A stretch of 64,000 nt of DNA, taken from Heterobasidion occidentale. Taxonomy: Eukaryota > Basidiomycota > Agaricomycetes > Russulales > Bondarzewiaceae. The notes beneath the pieces are model-generated. The model saw nothing but the letters and a program-made list of their open reading frames with translations, did no database searches and had not been told where the DNA came from. Location: NCBI GenBank assembly GCA_039111635.1, contig JBCAQO010000001.1, positions 1,984,001 to 2,048,000 of the forward strand, read 5' to 3'. A program made the translations under genes and the position numbers. Positions 1 to 11,079 of the stretch are shown here, piece by piece (within the stretch, counting starts at the first letter, position 1; the number at the start of each line of letters is the position of its first letter).

Positions 1-80
1 GGTATCTGCTCTCATAAGTGCTCATTTGATCGTCCGTCCCCGACCGACCGGACGCCCTCCGCTCCTTGACTCCCGCCTTG

Positions 81-2642
81 ATGGTCTTTGGCTTCCACTC
101 GCCCCCACCGCCGCCCCCGCCATTCGAGGACCGCGATGAGCTGGGCCCCGACTCTCCCTCGTCCGCCCGCTCCTCTTATCCCCTCACCGCACATCCCCGC
201 ATACGCTCCTCCTTCTCCTCATCCCCCTCGTTCGAGCTCGCAGGCCGTCCGGACATCCCCTCGCACCCGGGCTTGCTCTCCGCCCCCTCCAGGCCCAATC
301 CTGGCTCCTCCGTCTCCTCCATCGCTTCCACCGCAATGAACACCCCCGTTCCCTCCCGGTCCAACTCCCCCATGCCTCCCCATTATTTTTCTGGCATGTC
401 CTCCGCGTCCACCTCCGATACAGACAGCGAACCGAGCTCGCCGCTTTTGGGCGCGACAATGCTCGGCGACTCCCGTCGCGAATCGTGGCTCAGAGACGAA
501 CAGCGCCGCTGGTGGACCCTCGGTCCCGACTCGCCTCGCAGGCGCAGAGTCCATCGGAACTATACCCTCAGGGTAGTGAGAAGGGCTCTTAAGAAAATCA
601 TCCGACATCCGCTCTTTCCCATAAGGCCTATACCTATCGTGTGTCCCTTCCCCGTCCCTTCCATTGCAATGCTAAAACGTGTCCACCCTCGTAGCTTCTG
701 ACGCTCCTTCTTCTCGCCCTCTTCGCCGTATCGATAACCCTCCTCCTAATACATATTCTCAATCCCGACAAAGAACCCTTGCCGTGGCGAGCGTACTGTG
801 CAGCGCCGTCGACGTCCACAGCGCCCTCCCTCCATGCTCCAGCTACTTCGGCTCCCGATCTCTCCGCAATATCATCTGGCCCTTCATTAACTCCTTTTCC
901 TCCGAGCAATCTCGACTCTTTGCCACCAGCTGGCGTCCTCATCGGTGTATTTTCCATGGATTCTGCGTTCGAACGTAGGATGCTTGTGCGCACGACTTGG
1001 GCAAACCACCCACGCAGTCGTGAGGGCGCCGGACAGGGCGACGGCGGAAATGGCACCTCTAGGACGATCGTGCGCTTCATACTAGGCCAGCCGCGGAAAA
1101 CTTGGGAGCGTAGAGTTCAGTTGGAGATGGAGAGTACGTGGCACCCCTGCTACTGCGCCCGTGAATTTTCCTGATTTCCGACCCTGACAGAATACAACGA
1201 CATCGTCCTCCTGCCCATCCCGGAGAACATGAACGCTGGCAAGTCGCACGCGTTTTTCACCTGGGCTGCCACGGACGCGTGGGTCCCTCCGCTCTACTTC
1301 GACTCCAACGTGCCGCTCCCCAAATTCTCCTACTCGAACGAGACTGTCCCACCCCCTCCGCTTGCCCGACACGACCCCGCGCATACATGGATCGACAGTG
1401 ACTCTCCTCATCCACAGCCCTGGGTACGACCCGACTTTGTCGTCAAGGCCGATGACGACTCGTTCGTGATGATCGCAGAGCTCGAGGCACGGCTGCGCCT
1501 GGAACTACACGAGAAGCCCGCGCGCTATGGAGCCGCGGTACGGCTTAGCGACCAGAATCATCACCTTCTGGCCCTGCGCGATGATGATGATGGTCTGCCA
1601 AGCTCATCGCCCTCCACTGATGCCGACCTGTCCGAAGCGTCCTCTTTGGCGCCTTACGAACGACTAACCGAGTCGGGCGAGTCAGATTCACCTGTCCCCC
1701 GTGATTTCGGTCCGCTGCCTGAACACGACCCGATGATTTACTGGGGATACTTGGTGAAGAACCGCTTCATGGCGGGCGAACTGTACGCGCTCAGCTGGAG
1801 CCTCGTCGACTGGGTCTCGAAAGACACGGTCGTGAAGGGCCTCACGCGCGGCGCGGAAGACAAGCAGACTTCCAAGTGGATGCGCCTGCACCCCCGTGCC
1901 GACGAGGTGCGGTGGAAGAGCGAGCGCTGTTGGATATACGACCATCCCCGCGCGGGGACTGTGTAAGTCGCAGCGAGCCACCCCTGCACTGCTCCCTGTC
2001 CTTCAAAAGTGCCTGCATATTGATCTTGGCGTGTGGTCTTGGCACAGGTATTCGCATGGTTTCCTTTTTCCATCGGAAGCGGCGCGCGCTCGTCGCGGGA
2101 TCATGTCGTACTTTGATAAGACGCCGCAGGATCTCAATGGGCATTTACCAGTGTCGTCGACAGCTCCCGCTGGTGCGGGCGGGAATACACCCATTCCTTC
2201 GGCTTGGTCATCTTCCACGGTGACTTCGTTTGGGACGCGGTATGTACCACCGTTGTCGAACTTGACGTCACAGCAGAGCGTCGAGGCGCTCGTGGAGGGC
2301 AGTGACATGTCACTACTGCAAGAAGGTGTGTTCGCTTCACTCTGTGCGGTCCCACAATCATTGACATCTAAATGGTCCGTCGCAGGGGGCACTCTCACTG
2401 CGGAGGACGCCTGGGTGCAGCGCGAGGGCCGCAGGACTCGATATGAGAACAAACGCGTGGGCGGGACCGTTGTCGTGCACTTCATCAAGAAGAACATGTG
2501 GTTTCTGGAGGCGGCGCTGGCCCTCCTCGAGGGCGATGAGGAGACCGAGCTCGACAAGAGCCGACATCAGTATGTGTCGAAGTGGCGGCACGCGCCTTCG
2601 GAACGTGGGCGCACGCATTCGCATCGACGACGGCGGCGGTAA
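81..2642 (+). CDS. GT31-family (galactosyltransferase-like) type II membrane glycosyltransferase
   Basis: Five exons can be read: 81-638, 695-1133, 1191-1962, 2048-2325 and 2386-2642, giving 767 residues in frame. The N-terminal ~185 residues are a Ser/Pro-rich cytosolic tail. Exon 2 opens with one hydrophobic segment (LLTLLLLALFAVSITLLL, about residues 187-204), which fits a type II Golgi membrane anchor. The luminal part has the GT31 hallmarks: an IGVFSMDSAFERRMLVRTTW-like start, an LGQP strand, then NMNAGKSHAFFTWA, and the metal-binding signature FVVKADDDSFV, where DDD stands for the usual D-x-D. A long low-complexity insert separates that motif from WGYLVKNRFMAGELYAL. Family knowledge implies transfer of a sugar, often galactose, from a nucleotide donor; donor and acceptor are unknown here. 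ATG 81 was chosen as the first in-frame ATG. The last intron (2326-2385) is 60 nt, in frame and stop-free, so it could be retained. Confidence 0.85.
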
Positions 2643-3832
2643 CAGCGGCTAATTCAGCGCGCCGCCGTCGCGGCGCGCTGAGTCGAGCTGCCGCTTTCTT
2701 CTGTCTCTCCGTTGCTGCTGTTCTTGTTGCTCCTGTGCTGTCTCGATCGTCCCCTGTGTACGAGTAATGCTCCGTCCCGCCCCCCTCACTCGTAGTCCCC
2801 ACTCACCTCACTGCCCACCCGCACCCATCTACTTACCGCATCTAAACAAACAAACGACCCCCTACATACCCCCGCATCGTCCGCCCCCCCGCAATATCCG
2901 CCCCATATATAACTTCAACGCCGTCCGTCTGTCCCACCCAGTCATGCGACTCTTGTACTCCAAAACAGCCATCGTCCGCTGGCGTGTTCATTTCTTCACT
3001 CGCCGCCCCGCCCCGCCTCGCGGAAGGGCCCGCGCGCGGACATACATAGCATAGATCGCTTGTTCTCAGGACTGCATTTGTTTGACTGCGTTCGTGTCAT
3101 ATCATTGATTTTATTGGTGTAGAGTATTATTATGAGCACGATCTGAGACCACGCTCGAGTCACTAAGTATATCTGAGCCTATCGCGAAGGCCGCTGCACA
3201 TCGTGCCTTCCAGCGGGGGGAAGCGCGGGAAGACATCATAAATATCCTTCCTCCTGACACGGCTTCTAGAGGTATGTAGACGTCCTGCGTGTAAACGACG
3301 CCAACAAATGCAGGGAGCAAGGGGAGGACAGGGCCAAATTAGGCATACGGCTGTTCAGCCCGTCGTCAGATAGCCGAAGCACACTCGAAGCACTAAGGTA
3401 TGCAGTCGGACTGCAGTCGGGTGTCTGGAAAGGTGGCCGACGGGGACTAAACCAGAAAATGCAATGCAAGATAGGCTATCATGCCGTAGCCAAAAAAAAA
3501 TGAGGGTGAAGAGGGTTGGTGTGGTAGATAAAAGTGCGGTGAAATTAAGGATAGACATGCTGCGTCGGCGGCTGTAGGCGCGCGCGACGCAGCTCGGGGT
3601 TGCTTGGCTTAGCGTGTCGAGGGGTCAGTACAGTACTACTACTATAACTACGGAAGGAGTCCTTGTCCGCGAGCACTAGGTAAGTGAGACAAACGTGTGT
3701 GCGTGCGTGTGTGCGTTCGTGTGCATATATACAAGCGAGTCTCGCTCAATCGTCCGCGTCTGGTACGTTCCGCACCTGCGTCGACCCCCGCGGCGTCAGC
3801 GTTCTGCGCTTGCTTGATTAGTTCGAGAGACG
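2643..3832. other. Intergenic region (convergent 3' ends)
   Basis: This stretch lies between the ends of two convergent genes. It holds C-rich and A/T-mixed sequence with only short open frames. I see no RNA gene, repeat family or conserved coding signal in it. Confidence 0.6.
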
Positions 3833-5811
3833 TCAGGGACGCACCTCCAGAACAGGTCGTGAATAATCAACGTCATCCCTCGGCTCATCTCCGCTCCCTG
3901 TCCCGCCTCTCAATCTCGCGTCCGGCTCCCCAGACACCTCCCCCTCCGTCTGCTTCCGTCCCGCCGAATTCCGTAATGGATTCCTCGGCGGCGGCGTCGG
4001 CGCGCGGGGCTCCCCGTCGTCCGCAGACCCAGGCGTCGTGGGCGACGCTTGCGACGACATGTTCGCCAGCAGCGGCTCGTAGCTGCCCGCGCTGTACCGT
4101 GGAATATGCCCCGAAGGCGAGCGCCCGCTCGCACGGTCCGCGCTCCCCACGCTGTCTTGCAGATAATGCCCCGCACCCGCGCCCGGCGGAGGGCTGCCTG
4201 TGCGGGCTGGGATGTAGCCCTGCGAAGCGGGGCCGGAACCCGCGACGGGCCCGTAGGGTGCGTATGGATCGAAGCCGCGGCCGACCCCCAGCTCGTCGTC
4301 CGTGGGCAGCGAGAGGTTGCCGGAGCGTTGCGCCATTTGGAGTGATCCTGAGCCGCCGCGATGTCGCAACGCGCCGCGGCCGGCCTCTTCGTCGTCGTCA
4401 TCGTCGTCAACCAGGGGGGTGCGGTTGAAGCCCACCGCGGCGAGCGTGGCGGACACGGCCGTATCGTGCTCGAGCCTGCGGGTGCGCCGTCGTCTGCGGA
4501 CGAAGAAGAATATCCAAAGGCAGATCGTGGCGGCTGCCAAGCCGACGATGAGGAACACGCCCGCTACTGCACCCTTGTTGTTGAAGAACCTGCTCACGCG
4601 CGGCGGGTTCAGTAGCAGCGAGACCCGAATAGAATGGCAGAACCTACTGGGAGCCAGAGTGCGAACTATCATCAGGGCTTAGCGTGGGATTCGCGATGAC
4701 CTGCGTCACAGTCGTAGCACCCCCATCGCTCTTCGTCGAAATGAAGGTCGATGTGATTTCCGGAGGGGCGGTAGTCGCGGTTTGTCCAAGACTGTTGGTG
4801 GTGGTGATAAAAACTGTGCTCTGGAAGGTCGTTCTGCGAATGATGGTGTATTTATAGACGGCCAGCAGGGGAGGTCTGATCATACTCACGTCGCGGTTTC
4901 AACTCGCCGAGAAGACGGAGAATTTGATGTTGGGGCGGCTGAGGAGTCAGAGGGGGAACTGGAAGAGGTGTTTTGATCGGAAGTAGGAGAAGCCGGTGAT
5001 GAGGAAGTGGTTGGAGGCGGGGTAGAGGAAGTGTCGGGTGTAGAAGAGGTTGGTTGTGGAGTAGACGACGGAGTTGTGGTCTCCTGTTGGCTAGTCGTAG
5101 GTGAGGTCGACGATTGAGTGGGTGTGGTGGTGGATGGGGCTTGTGTCGAAGTCGGCGCCTGTGACGAGGAAGTTGAAGTTGCGGAGGAAGAGGGCGGCGT
5201 GGAGGCAGGGGAAGAGGAAGAAGGCGTCTGGGAACTGACCAAAGCACTGTGAGTGGTATGCAGTGTCGTGGAGACAGGCCGAGAAGAGGGAACAAAGGGA
5301 GGTACTTACGAAGCGGGGCTGGCCGAGGCTGTATCCGATGGGAGAGTGGAGGAGGGGGAGGAAGGTGCAGAGGTGGGTGGAGATGACGGTGAATTAGATG
5401 GGGCAGCAGATGAGGATGGAGAGGATTGGGAGCCAGAAGGAGACGGGGAAGACATGGACGAGGAGGCGTTGGACGGGGAAGGAGAGAGGGATACAGTGGG
5501 TGACGGGACAGATACAGATGCGGAGGCCGTTGCAGATAAAGAGGAAGAATCGGGAGGAGAATCAGTACCAGAGACTGGAGCAGACGAGCCTTGAAGAGCA
5601 GAAGAAAGCAAAGGTATGAGGCGTCGGGACAAGACAAGCAAGGAAAATAAAAGGAGAGAGCGTGGCCGACGCTCGACTGGGTTACGGGGCTTGACGTCGG
5701 CGCATGGCTCGCGACATCTCTGACAGGCGAACGGACGAAGGCACCTGACTCACCTGTGGAAGCGGCCTGGGACGAGGGCGACTGCCTTTTGACGAGGAAG
5801 TCGGGGGTCAT
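3833..5811 (-). CDS. Ser/Thr-rich single-pass membrane protein (Mid2/WSC-sensor-like architecture)
   Basis: Reading down the minus strand, the exons are 5811-5754, 5589-5310, 5246-4890, 4833-4648 and 4589-3833, giving 545 residues. The ectodomain is almost pure Ser/Thr/Pro with acidic spacers and probably heavily O-mannosylated. A TTTFQSTV-type strand precedes the membrane part. One clear helix follows (AVAGVFLIVGLAAATICLWI), bounded by FFNNKG outside and by a RRRRRTRR stop-transfer cluster inside. The cytosolic tail is long and disordered, with a D/E run. This architecture is common in basidiomycetes and resembles wall-stress sensors, but there is no WSC cysteine domain, so the sensor role is only inferred. 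No signal peptide is visible: the chosen start gives MTPDFLVKRQ, and the frame is open upstream to an ATG at 5979 (601 residues). A missing 5' exon is possible. The third intron has two in-frame acceptors. Confidence 0.6.
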
Positions 5812-6178
5812 GTCTTCATGATGCAGCAGAGCAGAAACGCAAGAGGCTGCTCGCCGTGTGCACGCTGCCGCATATCCTCTCGGACGGTCCGTTCTTCCCC
5901 CGTGGGAGCCTGCGCGTGGCTGCAGCGCCCGCGTCGTCTGCCATAGCAACTTCCTGCAGCGCTCACCGACATCGTCCATGACCGCACCCTGTCCCTCCGA
6001 CGCTGCCGCCGATCCCCACAGCCGCGTATCTTGACATCCGAGGTGTATGTTCAGTGCGCCTATTCGCCCGGGTGCGACGTACGTGTTCGAGGTACACCCT
6101 AATAAGCCGGAATTGGCATCAACCAGCGCTTATTGCCCTTGCCGCCTTCGCTCCTCTCGTCAACTCAACTGCCATCCA

Positions 6179-7597
6179 ATGCTCGTCAAGGACCAGCCTC
6201 CAGAAGAGCCCACCTCGCGTCCTCTCGACGAACCCGGCCCATCAGCTGCACCCCCTCCGACGTTTGAGGAGAGCGCGGGACACATCCTTATTGACTTCGA
6301 TCAGACAGACGCCGTCATCCCTGGCGGTGGCGAGGACCCTCCTCCTGCCTTTACTCCGTACACCGCTGAATTCTTTGTTTCGAACGACGGCGCCATCATC
6401 ACACACGACCCACACCTCAACGAGGATGGTACGCCGCATAACACCCACGTCTGTTCGCGCGACCTGTCTCCGATTAACATCTTCCATTCAGGCGAAGCGC
6501 TATACCGCTTCCTGCTTACCATGTCGCTCACCTATCCGATGTACGCACTGCACTGCAAGGGTACCCATGTCGAGCACCGCACGCGTCTGGTGAGCACTAC
6601 GGACAGCAATGGACATCTGCAGACCAAGACCGAGCACCACACTGAGACGATCACCGACTTTGACTTCTCTATCGACGTGGCTCAAACCATCGCGTCAATA
6701 CCCACGCAATGGACTGTCGGCGACGAAGAACCGGCATATCGTGGTCGGATGTTCCGCGAGGTCGGCATCCCTGGCTTCACTCGCAAGGCATTGCGCGACG
6801 AGATTAAGGAGGCCAAGGCTTGGCGCGCCGAGCGCAGTGCCCAAGGCCTTCCACCTTGGATCACCAGAGGCAATGTGCGTCTGCCAACACAAGGGATGGA
6901 GATGCCGCTCATGCGCGACGTCATTAAATCTTCGTGGACACTTCGCCAGTGGGCAGACGACTACTGCTCGAGCTCTAAGCACCTCAAGGAGTTTATCTAT
7001 TACAAGGTCTCCCCTCCCTCTGTGCTATCTGGCAATGCATCATGCTGGCTTCATATCTTCCTCATATCCCAGGTCACGTATGGCTGGAACGTTGAATCCT
7101 TGACCGCTGCGGTCCGCTCTGCGATCCTCTCAACGCACTACACTGGCCACATCAGCATCAAGTTCAAATCGTCCATGGATCGCTTGATTGTGCGCCCCGA
7201 TACGCGACTTTCGCGCGCTCTCTCGAACCACTGGCTTAAGCTCCTCCTCATGATCACGCTCATTTACCCCTTTATCTGGCTCTTCCGCCGCTTTCACGCG
7301 CGGGGCGGCGGGCTTTGGGTCGTCGGAGGCGCCGCGTTTCCGCTGAAGAAGTGGGAGCCTGCACAGGGCGGTGCTGGCATTGCCGAGCTGCGTGCAAAGT
7401 ACCCGATGCAGAGATACACCGAGACGAGCCAGGGGGTGCAGATACTCGCCGGCGCGCGTGAGGGCGAATGGTTCCAGCGTTGGGAGGGCACGATCCGGAG
7501 GGCGGCCGCGGCGAAAAAGGTCGACCAGGTGCCGATGCGCCAGCCGGACGACGTGCCCGACTATAACATCCAGGCCTTGGAAGGATATTCTGGGTGA
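6179..7597 (+). CDS. Uncharacterised protein with one C-terminal transmembrane helix
   Basis: I do not recognise this family. The exons 6179-7006 and 7073-7597 encode 450 residues. The same frame is open upstream to 6047, but that part reads like 5' UTR. After a Pro-rich start the protein has a soluble part that looks folded: it mixes Trp, Tyr and charged residues and has low repetitiveness (for example TYPMYALHCKGTHVEHRTRL and VESLTAAVRSAILSTHYTGH). A single hydrophobic helix follows near residue 345 (HWLKLLLMITLIYPFIWLF). An Arg-rich RRFHARG follows it, suggesting a cytosolic tail. There is no signal peptide, so it could be tail-proximal anchored in the endoplasmic reticulum or another internal membrane. 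The 66-nt intron is stop-free and in frame. It lies divergent to the Ser/Thr-rich membrane protein, with about 370 bp between the chosen starts. Confidence 0.7.
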   Translation: MLVKDQPPEEPTSRPLDEPGPSAAPPPTFEESAGHILIDFDQTDAVIPGGGEDPPPAFTPYTAEFFVSNDGAIITHDPHLNEDGTPHNTHVCSRDLSPINIFHSGEALYRFLLTMSLTYPMYALHCKGTHVEHRTRLVSTTDSNGHLQTKTEHHTETITDFDFSIDVAQTIASIPTQWTVGDEEPAYRGRMFREVGIPGFTRKALRDEIKEAKAWRAERSAQGLPPWITRGNVRLPTQGMEMPLMRDVIKSSWTLRQWADDYCSSSKHLKEFIYYKVSPPSVLSGNASCWLHIFLISQVTYGWNVESLTAAVRSAILSTHYTGHISIKFKSSMDRLIVRPDTRLSRALSNHWLKLLLMITLIYPFIWLFRRFHARGGGLWVVGGAAFPLKKWEPAQGGAGIAELRAKYPMQRYTETSQGVQILAGAREGEWFQRWEGTIRRAAAAKKVDQVPMRQPDDVPDYNIQALEGYSG

Positions 7598-8110
7598 CAG
7601 TGTTGGCGCTGATCTATCGTTAGCTAGGGTTTTGTTATATGCAACGGCTCATTTTTATTGTACTCGATAAATAGACCGACTGTCTTTCGGGCAAGGTCAG
7701 CCACGGAGAATACGGTACTCACCACTCACCATTTGAGAGACGCGTTATGATGTTGATGAACAGAAATTCACGAAAAGGAACCCGGCAAGGTGTGAGCTGC
7801 TTTGATGCGTATACACAATCCGAAACAAAAAGTACAATGCGTTCAAACGGATGGGTATAAAACGGAGGATGTCCTCGGGCATAATCCCCGAGCCCGAGGT
7901 CAGCCGAAAAAGGCATGCCCGAGGCCGAAAAGCGCTTTCTGGCTAGAGGTCTGGTCGGTTGTCCCCGAAGAGCTGTATAGTTTCTGATAAGTGGCTTGTG
8001 CCCAGCCTTCCCAGAAAGGAAATTATCGCCGTCCGTACGAGGAATCACAAACTTCCCAAGCCGCCCCGCGTCAATAACCTCCCCCTCCGTCCTCAAGACT
8101 ATCGCTAAGT
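7598..8110. other. Intergenic region / RPS11 upstream region
   Basis: The left half is 3' flank of the preceding gene and the right half is presumed promoter and 5' UTR of RPS11. It contains a TATAAA at about 7855 and the GC-rich inverted repeat listed separately. No coding signal was seen. Confidence 0.55.
7873..7924. promoter_or_regulatory. Inverted repeat plus third copy of GCCCGAGG upstream of RPS11
   Basis: CCTCGGGC at 7873-7880 pairs perfectly with GCCCGAGG at 7892-7899 across an 11-nt spacer. A third GCCCGAGG lies at 7917-7924. The cluster is about 190-240 bp upstream of the RPS11 start. It could be a dimeric transcription factor site or an RNA hairpin; the function is inferred from position only. 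Confidence 0.4.
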
Positions 8111-8913
8111 ATGGCCGATCAAGTGCGTACCCTCTGATCCATTGTTGTCTTATTTCTGAACGTATGGTGCTGCACGTAACTTAGATCGAAAAGGCTTTCC
8201 AGAAGCAGCCTCTCTTCCAAAACACGAAGACGCGTGGTGCGTACATTCGTGTCAGATACGTCTTGGAGAATCAACCCTGATCATAGATGCGGTGGAATGT
8301 CCGAATGTTTGATGCTGGGGTGGTGCAGTCGGAAAGAAGGTCTCCACCAAAGATAAGCGGTGGTACAAGGATGTCGGTTTGGGCTTCAAGACTCCTTCTG
8401 ATGCCATTAGCGGCACTTACATCGGTGCGTTTCCTTGGTATTGCGCATGACCTATGTTGCTTAATTGGCGGTGTCGACGCTTGCGGGTGACAGATAAGAA
8501 ATGCCCCTTCACTGGGGAAGTTTCCATCCGCGGTCGCATTCTGACCGGCCGTGTCGTGTCCACGAAGATGACCCGCACCATCGTCATCCGCCGGGACTAC
8601 CTCCACTACATTCCCAAATACAGTGCGTCCCGTTCACGTTGATACTTTGTCCGTCGGGCTCAGTTTGCTTGCGACTGCTTGAAAGACCGTTACGAGAAGA
8701 GACATAAGAACTTGGCGGCGCACTTGTCGCCCGCATTCCGTGTTGATGTCGGTGATATTGTCACTGTCGGTACGTGCTCCTCGCCTGTTGATTGTGTGGC
8801 CGCAGCTCTCAACCGAGACCATAGGCCAGTGCCGACCACTCTCAAAAACTGTCCGTTTCAATGTTCTCCGAGTGTCGAAGAACAAGGCCGCGGTCAAGTT
8901 CGGCAAGTTCTAG
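8111..8913 (+). CDS. RPS11: 40S ribosomal protein S11 (uS17)
   Basis: Six exons (8111-8122, 8185-8236, 8329-8424, 8494-8622, 8686-8769, 8825-8913) give 153 residues, close to the usual length of about 155. The first coding exon is only 12 nt and encodes MADQ. Family blocks are intact: [67 protein letters not shown] and [13 protein letters not shown]. The protein binds 18S rRNA in the body of the small ribosomal subunit and acts in the cytosol, after assembly in the nucleolus. Five introns for 462 coding bases is a dense structure that is normal for basidiomycete ribosomal protein genes. The assignment is certain from sequence similarity; exon joints all keep frame and rebuild conserved blocks. 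Confidence 0.96.
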
Positions 8914-9364
8914 GGGACGGGTTGAGGTGGACGTGGGGGTTCTTATTTTGCATCGGCTGTCACTTTCCTGTTCATGTCGCGCTATGCTATGCACAAAAAA
9001 TGAATATTGCTCTTAGTATGCGCTGTATTTGTATCCGTGCGCGTGAGAAGTGGTGAGAATGGAACACGGGTAAAGCGACGGATGACCACGGATAAGTCAG
9101 TAGATCGAGGCCAAATACGGACCAAACATCGAGGCCTGGTGCTCAGCTCAACATACGGCTGACTATCGTTACGTCTGTGCTCATCACTCGACGACCACCG
9201 CCTCTTATTCCATATCTTTTTTCTCTCCCCTTCTCTTTCTCCCCCACCGAACGCTGTCCAATCTGGCGCCAACACTCCTTTCCGTTTTCACCAGTAGGCT
9301 GAACAAGTCTAGATCCCACTCGCCACAGCCGGGCTCTCCATCAACCTCTCCTCAAGGCGCCCCC
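8914..9364. other. Intergenic region with CT-rich block before PPZ start
   Basis: This is the 3' flank of RPS11 followed by the promoter and 5' UTR of the phosphatase gene. A pyrimidine-rich block at about 9210-9246 precedes the start codon at 9365, a common feature of fungal core promoters. Nothing else was recognised. Confidence 0.5.
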
Positions 9365-11079
9365 ATGGGACAACAGCCCTCCAAAAAGTCGAGGAAGGGA
9401 GGAAAGGACAAGGACAGGGACGCAGCCGCCGCCGACGCAGACGCCTTTACTGATGCCGCTTCGGCCGAGGATACACTCCAAGGAAGCCTGTCCCGTGCCA
9501 CTAGCGCGAACGGGGGCACTGCAGCCAAGGTCGGCAATGGTGTCGACCCCTCGGGCGCGCATCCCAACCACGCCAACCACAATGGAGACCAGATGGCGCA
9601 CGCGGGCAGCGGCCTGCGACCGCCTGGGTCTCAGGGCATCCCAAGCCATTCGAACCATACCCTTTCACCCAACGATGTTTCAGGTTCTCAGTCCAACTCT
9701 GCCGTTTCTCCGTCCACTTCCCCCGCTCACGCACGCAAACCCCCTCCCCTTGATATCCCCGCTACTCAGACCATCTTGTCCACGCCAGGTTCGCTCACTT
9801 CCGGCTCCGCGGGCAGCAGTATGCCCATGGGCGAGTCCGTAAGCTCCGCTGGCATGAGTCTTGGCAAGGACAAGCTCAAGTCTTTCGATATCGATGACAT
9901 GATTCAGCGTCTCCTCGACGTCGGGTACACCGGCAAAGTGAGCAAGTCGCTCTGCCTCAAGAATGTCGAGATTGCCTCGATATGTCACGCCGCGCGGGAG
10001 GTCTTCCTCAGCCAGCCCACCCTCATTGAGCTTTCTCCGCCCGTAAAGATTGTAGGCGATGTTCACGGACAGTACTCCGATCTCATACGCCTCTTTGAGA
10101 TGTGTGGATTTCCGCCGGCCGCAAACTACCTTTTTCTCGGAGACTATGTCGACAGAGGAAAGCAGAGTCTAGAGACCATTCTGCTCTTGTTATGTTATAA
10201 GATCAAGTATCCCGAGAACTTCTTCCTCTTACGGGGGAATCACGAGTGCGCCAATGTGACGAGGGGTATGCCGCCCCAGATTTGTGCATCCTCGCTTTGG
10301 CTGATCCATATTTTGCTTTTTTTTTGCCGACCGTGTGTAGTATATGGTTTCTACGACGAATGCAAACGACGGTGTAATATCAAGACGTGGAAGTCCTTTA
10401 TCGACGTATTCAACTGCCTTCCCATCGCCGCTATAGTGGCATCGAAGATATTCTGCGTTCACGGCGGCCTGTCACCTTCCCTGCAATCTATGGAAGACAT
10501 CAAGGCCCTTCAACGACCGACAGATGTGCCCGACTACGGACTTCTGAACGACCTCCTTTGGTCAGACCCTTCTGACACTGCGGTCGATTGGGAGGACAAC
10601 GAGCGGGGCGTCAGCTATTGTTTCGGTAAAGCTATCATCAACGATTTCCTGGTTCGCTATGACATGGACCTGATCTGTCGAGCGCATATGGTGGTGGAGG
10701 ATGGATATGAGTTTTGGAACGATCGGACGTTGGTAACGGTCTTCAGCGCGCCGAACTACTGCGGAGGTACGTAGGCATTGGTAACTACGAGTGCCGCCAT
10801 CAACTCATCCCGTGTTCGACAGAATTTGACAATTATGGAGCGTGTATGAGGTTTGGCCATTCGGATTGCTCTCCTAGTAGATTGTCTAAACGTTGGACTC
10901 TCCTTGCAGTGTTTCTGAGGACCTTCTATGTGCCTTCGAGTTGCTCAAGCCGCTAGATGGGCCCGCTTTGAGGAAGGAGATGACAAAGGCGAAGCGGAAA
11001 AGGCAAGTATCCTATAAACTTGACCTGTCAACCCTGACTGATCAAGCCCCCACATCACAGCATGATGAATGCTGCTTAA
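9365..11079 (+). CDS. PPZ1: PPZ-type serine/threonine protein phosphatase (PP1 superfamily)
   Basis: Exons 9365-10265, 10341-10766, 10823-10850 (28 nt), 10910-11002 and 11061-11079 give 488 residues. The start [10 protein letters not shown] has Gly2 and a basic patch that fit N-myristoylation, as in yeast Ppz1. About 170 disordered Ser/Pro-rich residues follow. The PP1-like catalytic domain then has the metal and active-site motifs GDVHGQ, GDYVDRG, RGNHE, CVHGG and SAPNYCG. Yeast Ppz phosphatases control cation homeostasis and cell-wall integrity at the plasma membrane and are inhibited by Hal3; a similar role is inferred here. The C-terminus depends on the last intron. A GC donor (AG|GCAAGT at 11003) gives a short end, KSMMNAA. 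A GT donor at 11007 instead gives a 527-residue form that runs on to 11192. Intron 10266-10340 is 75 nt, in frame and stop-free. Confidence 0.9.
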
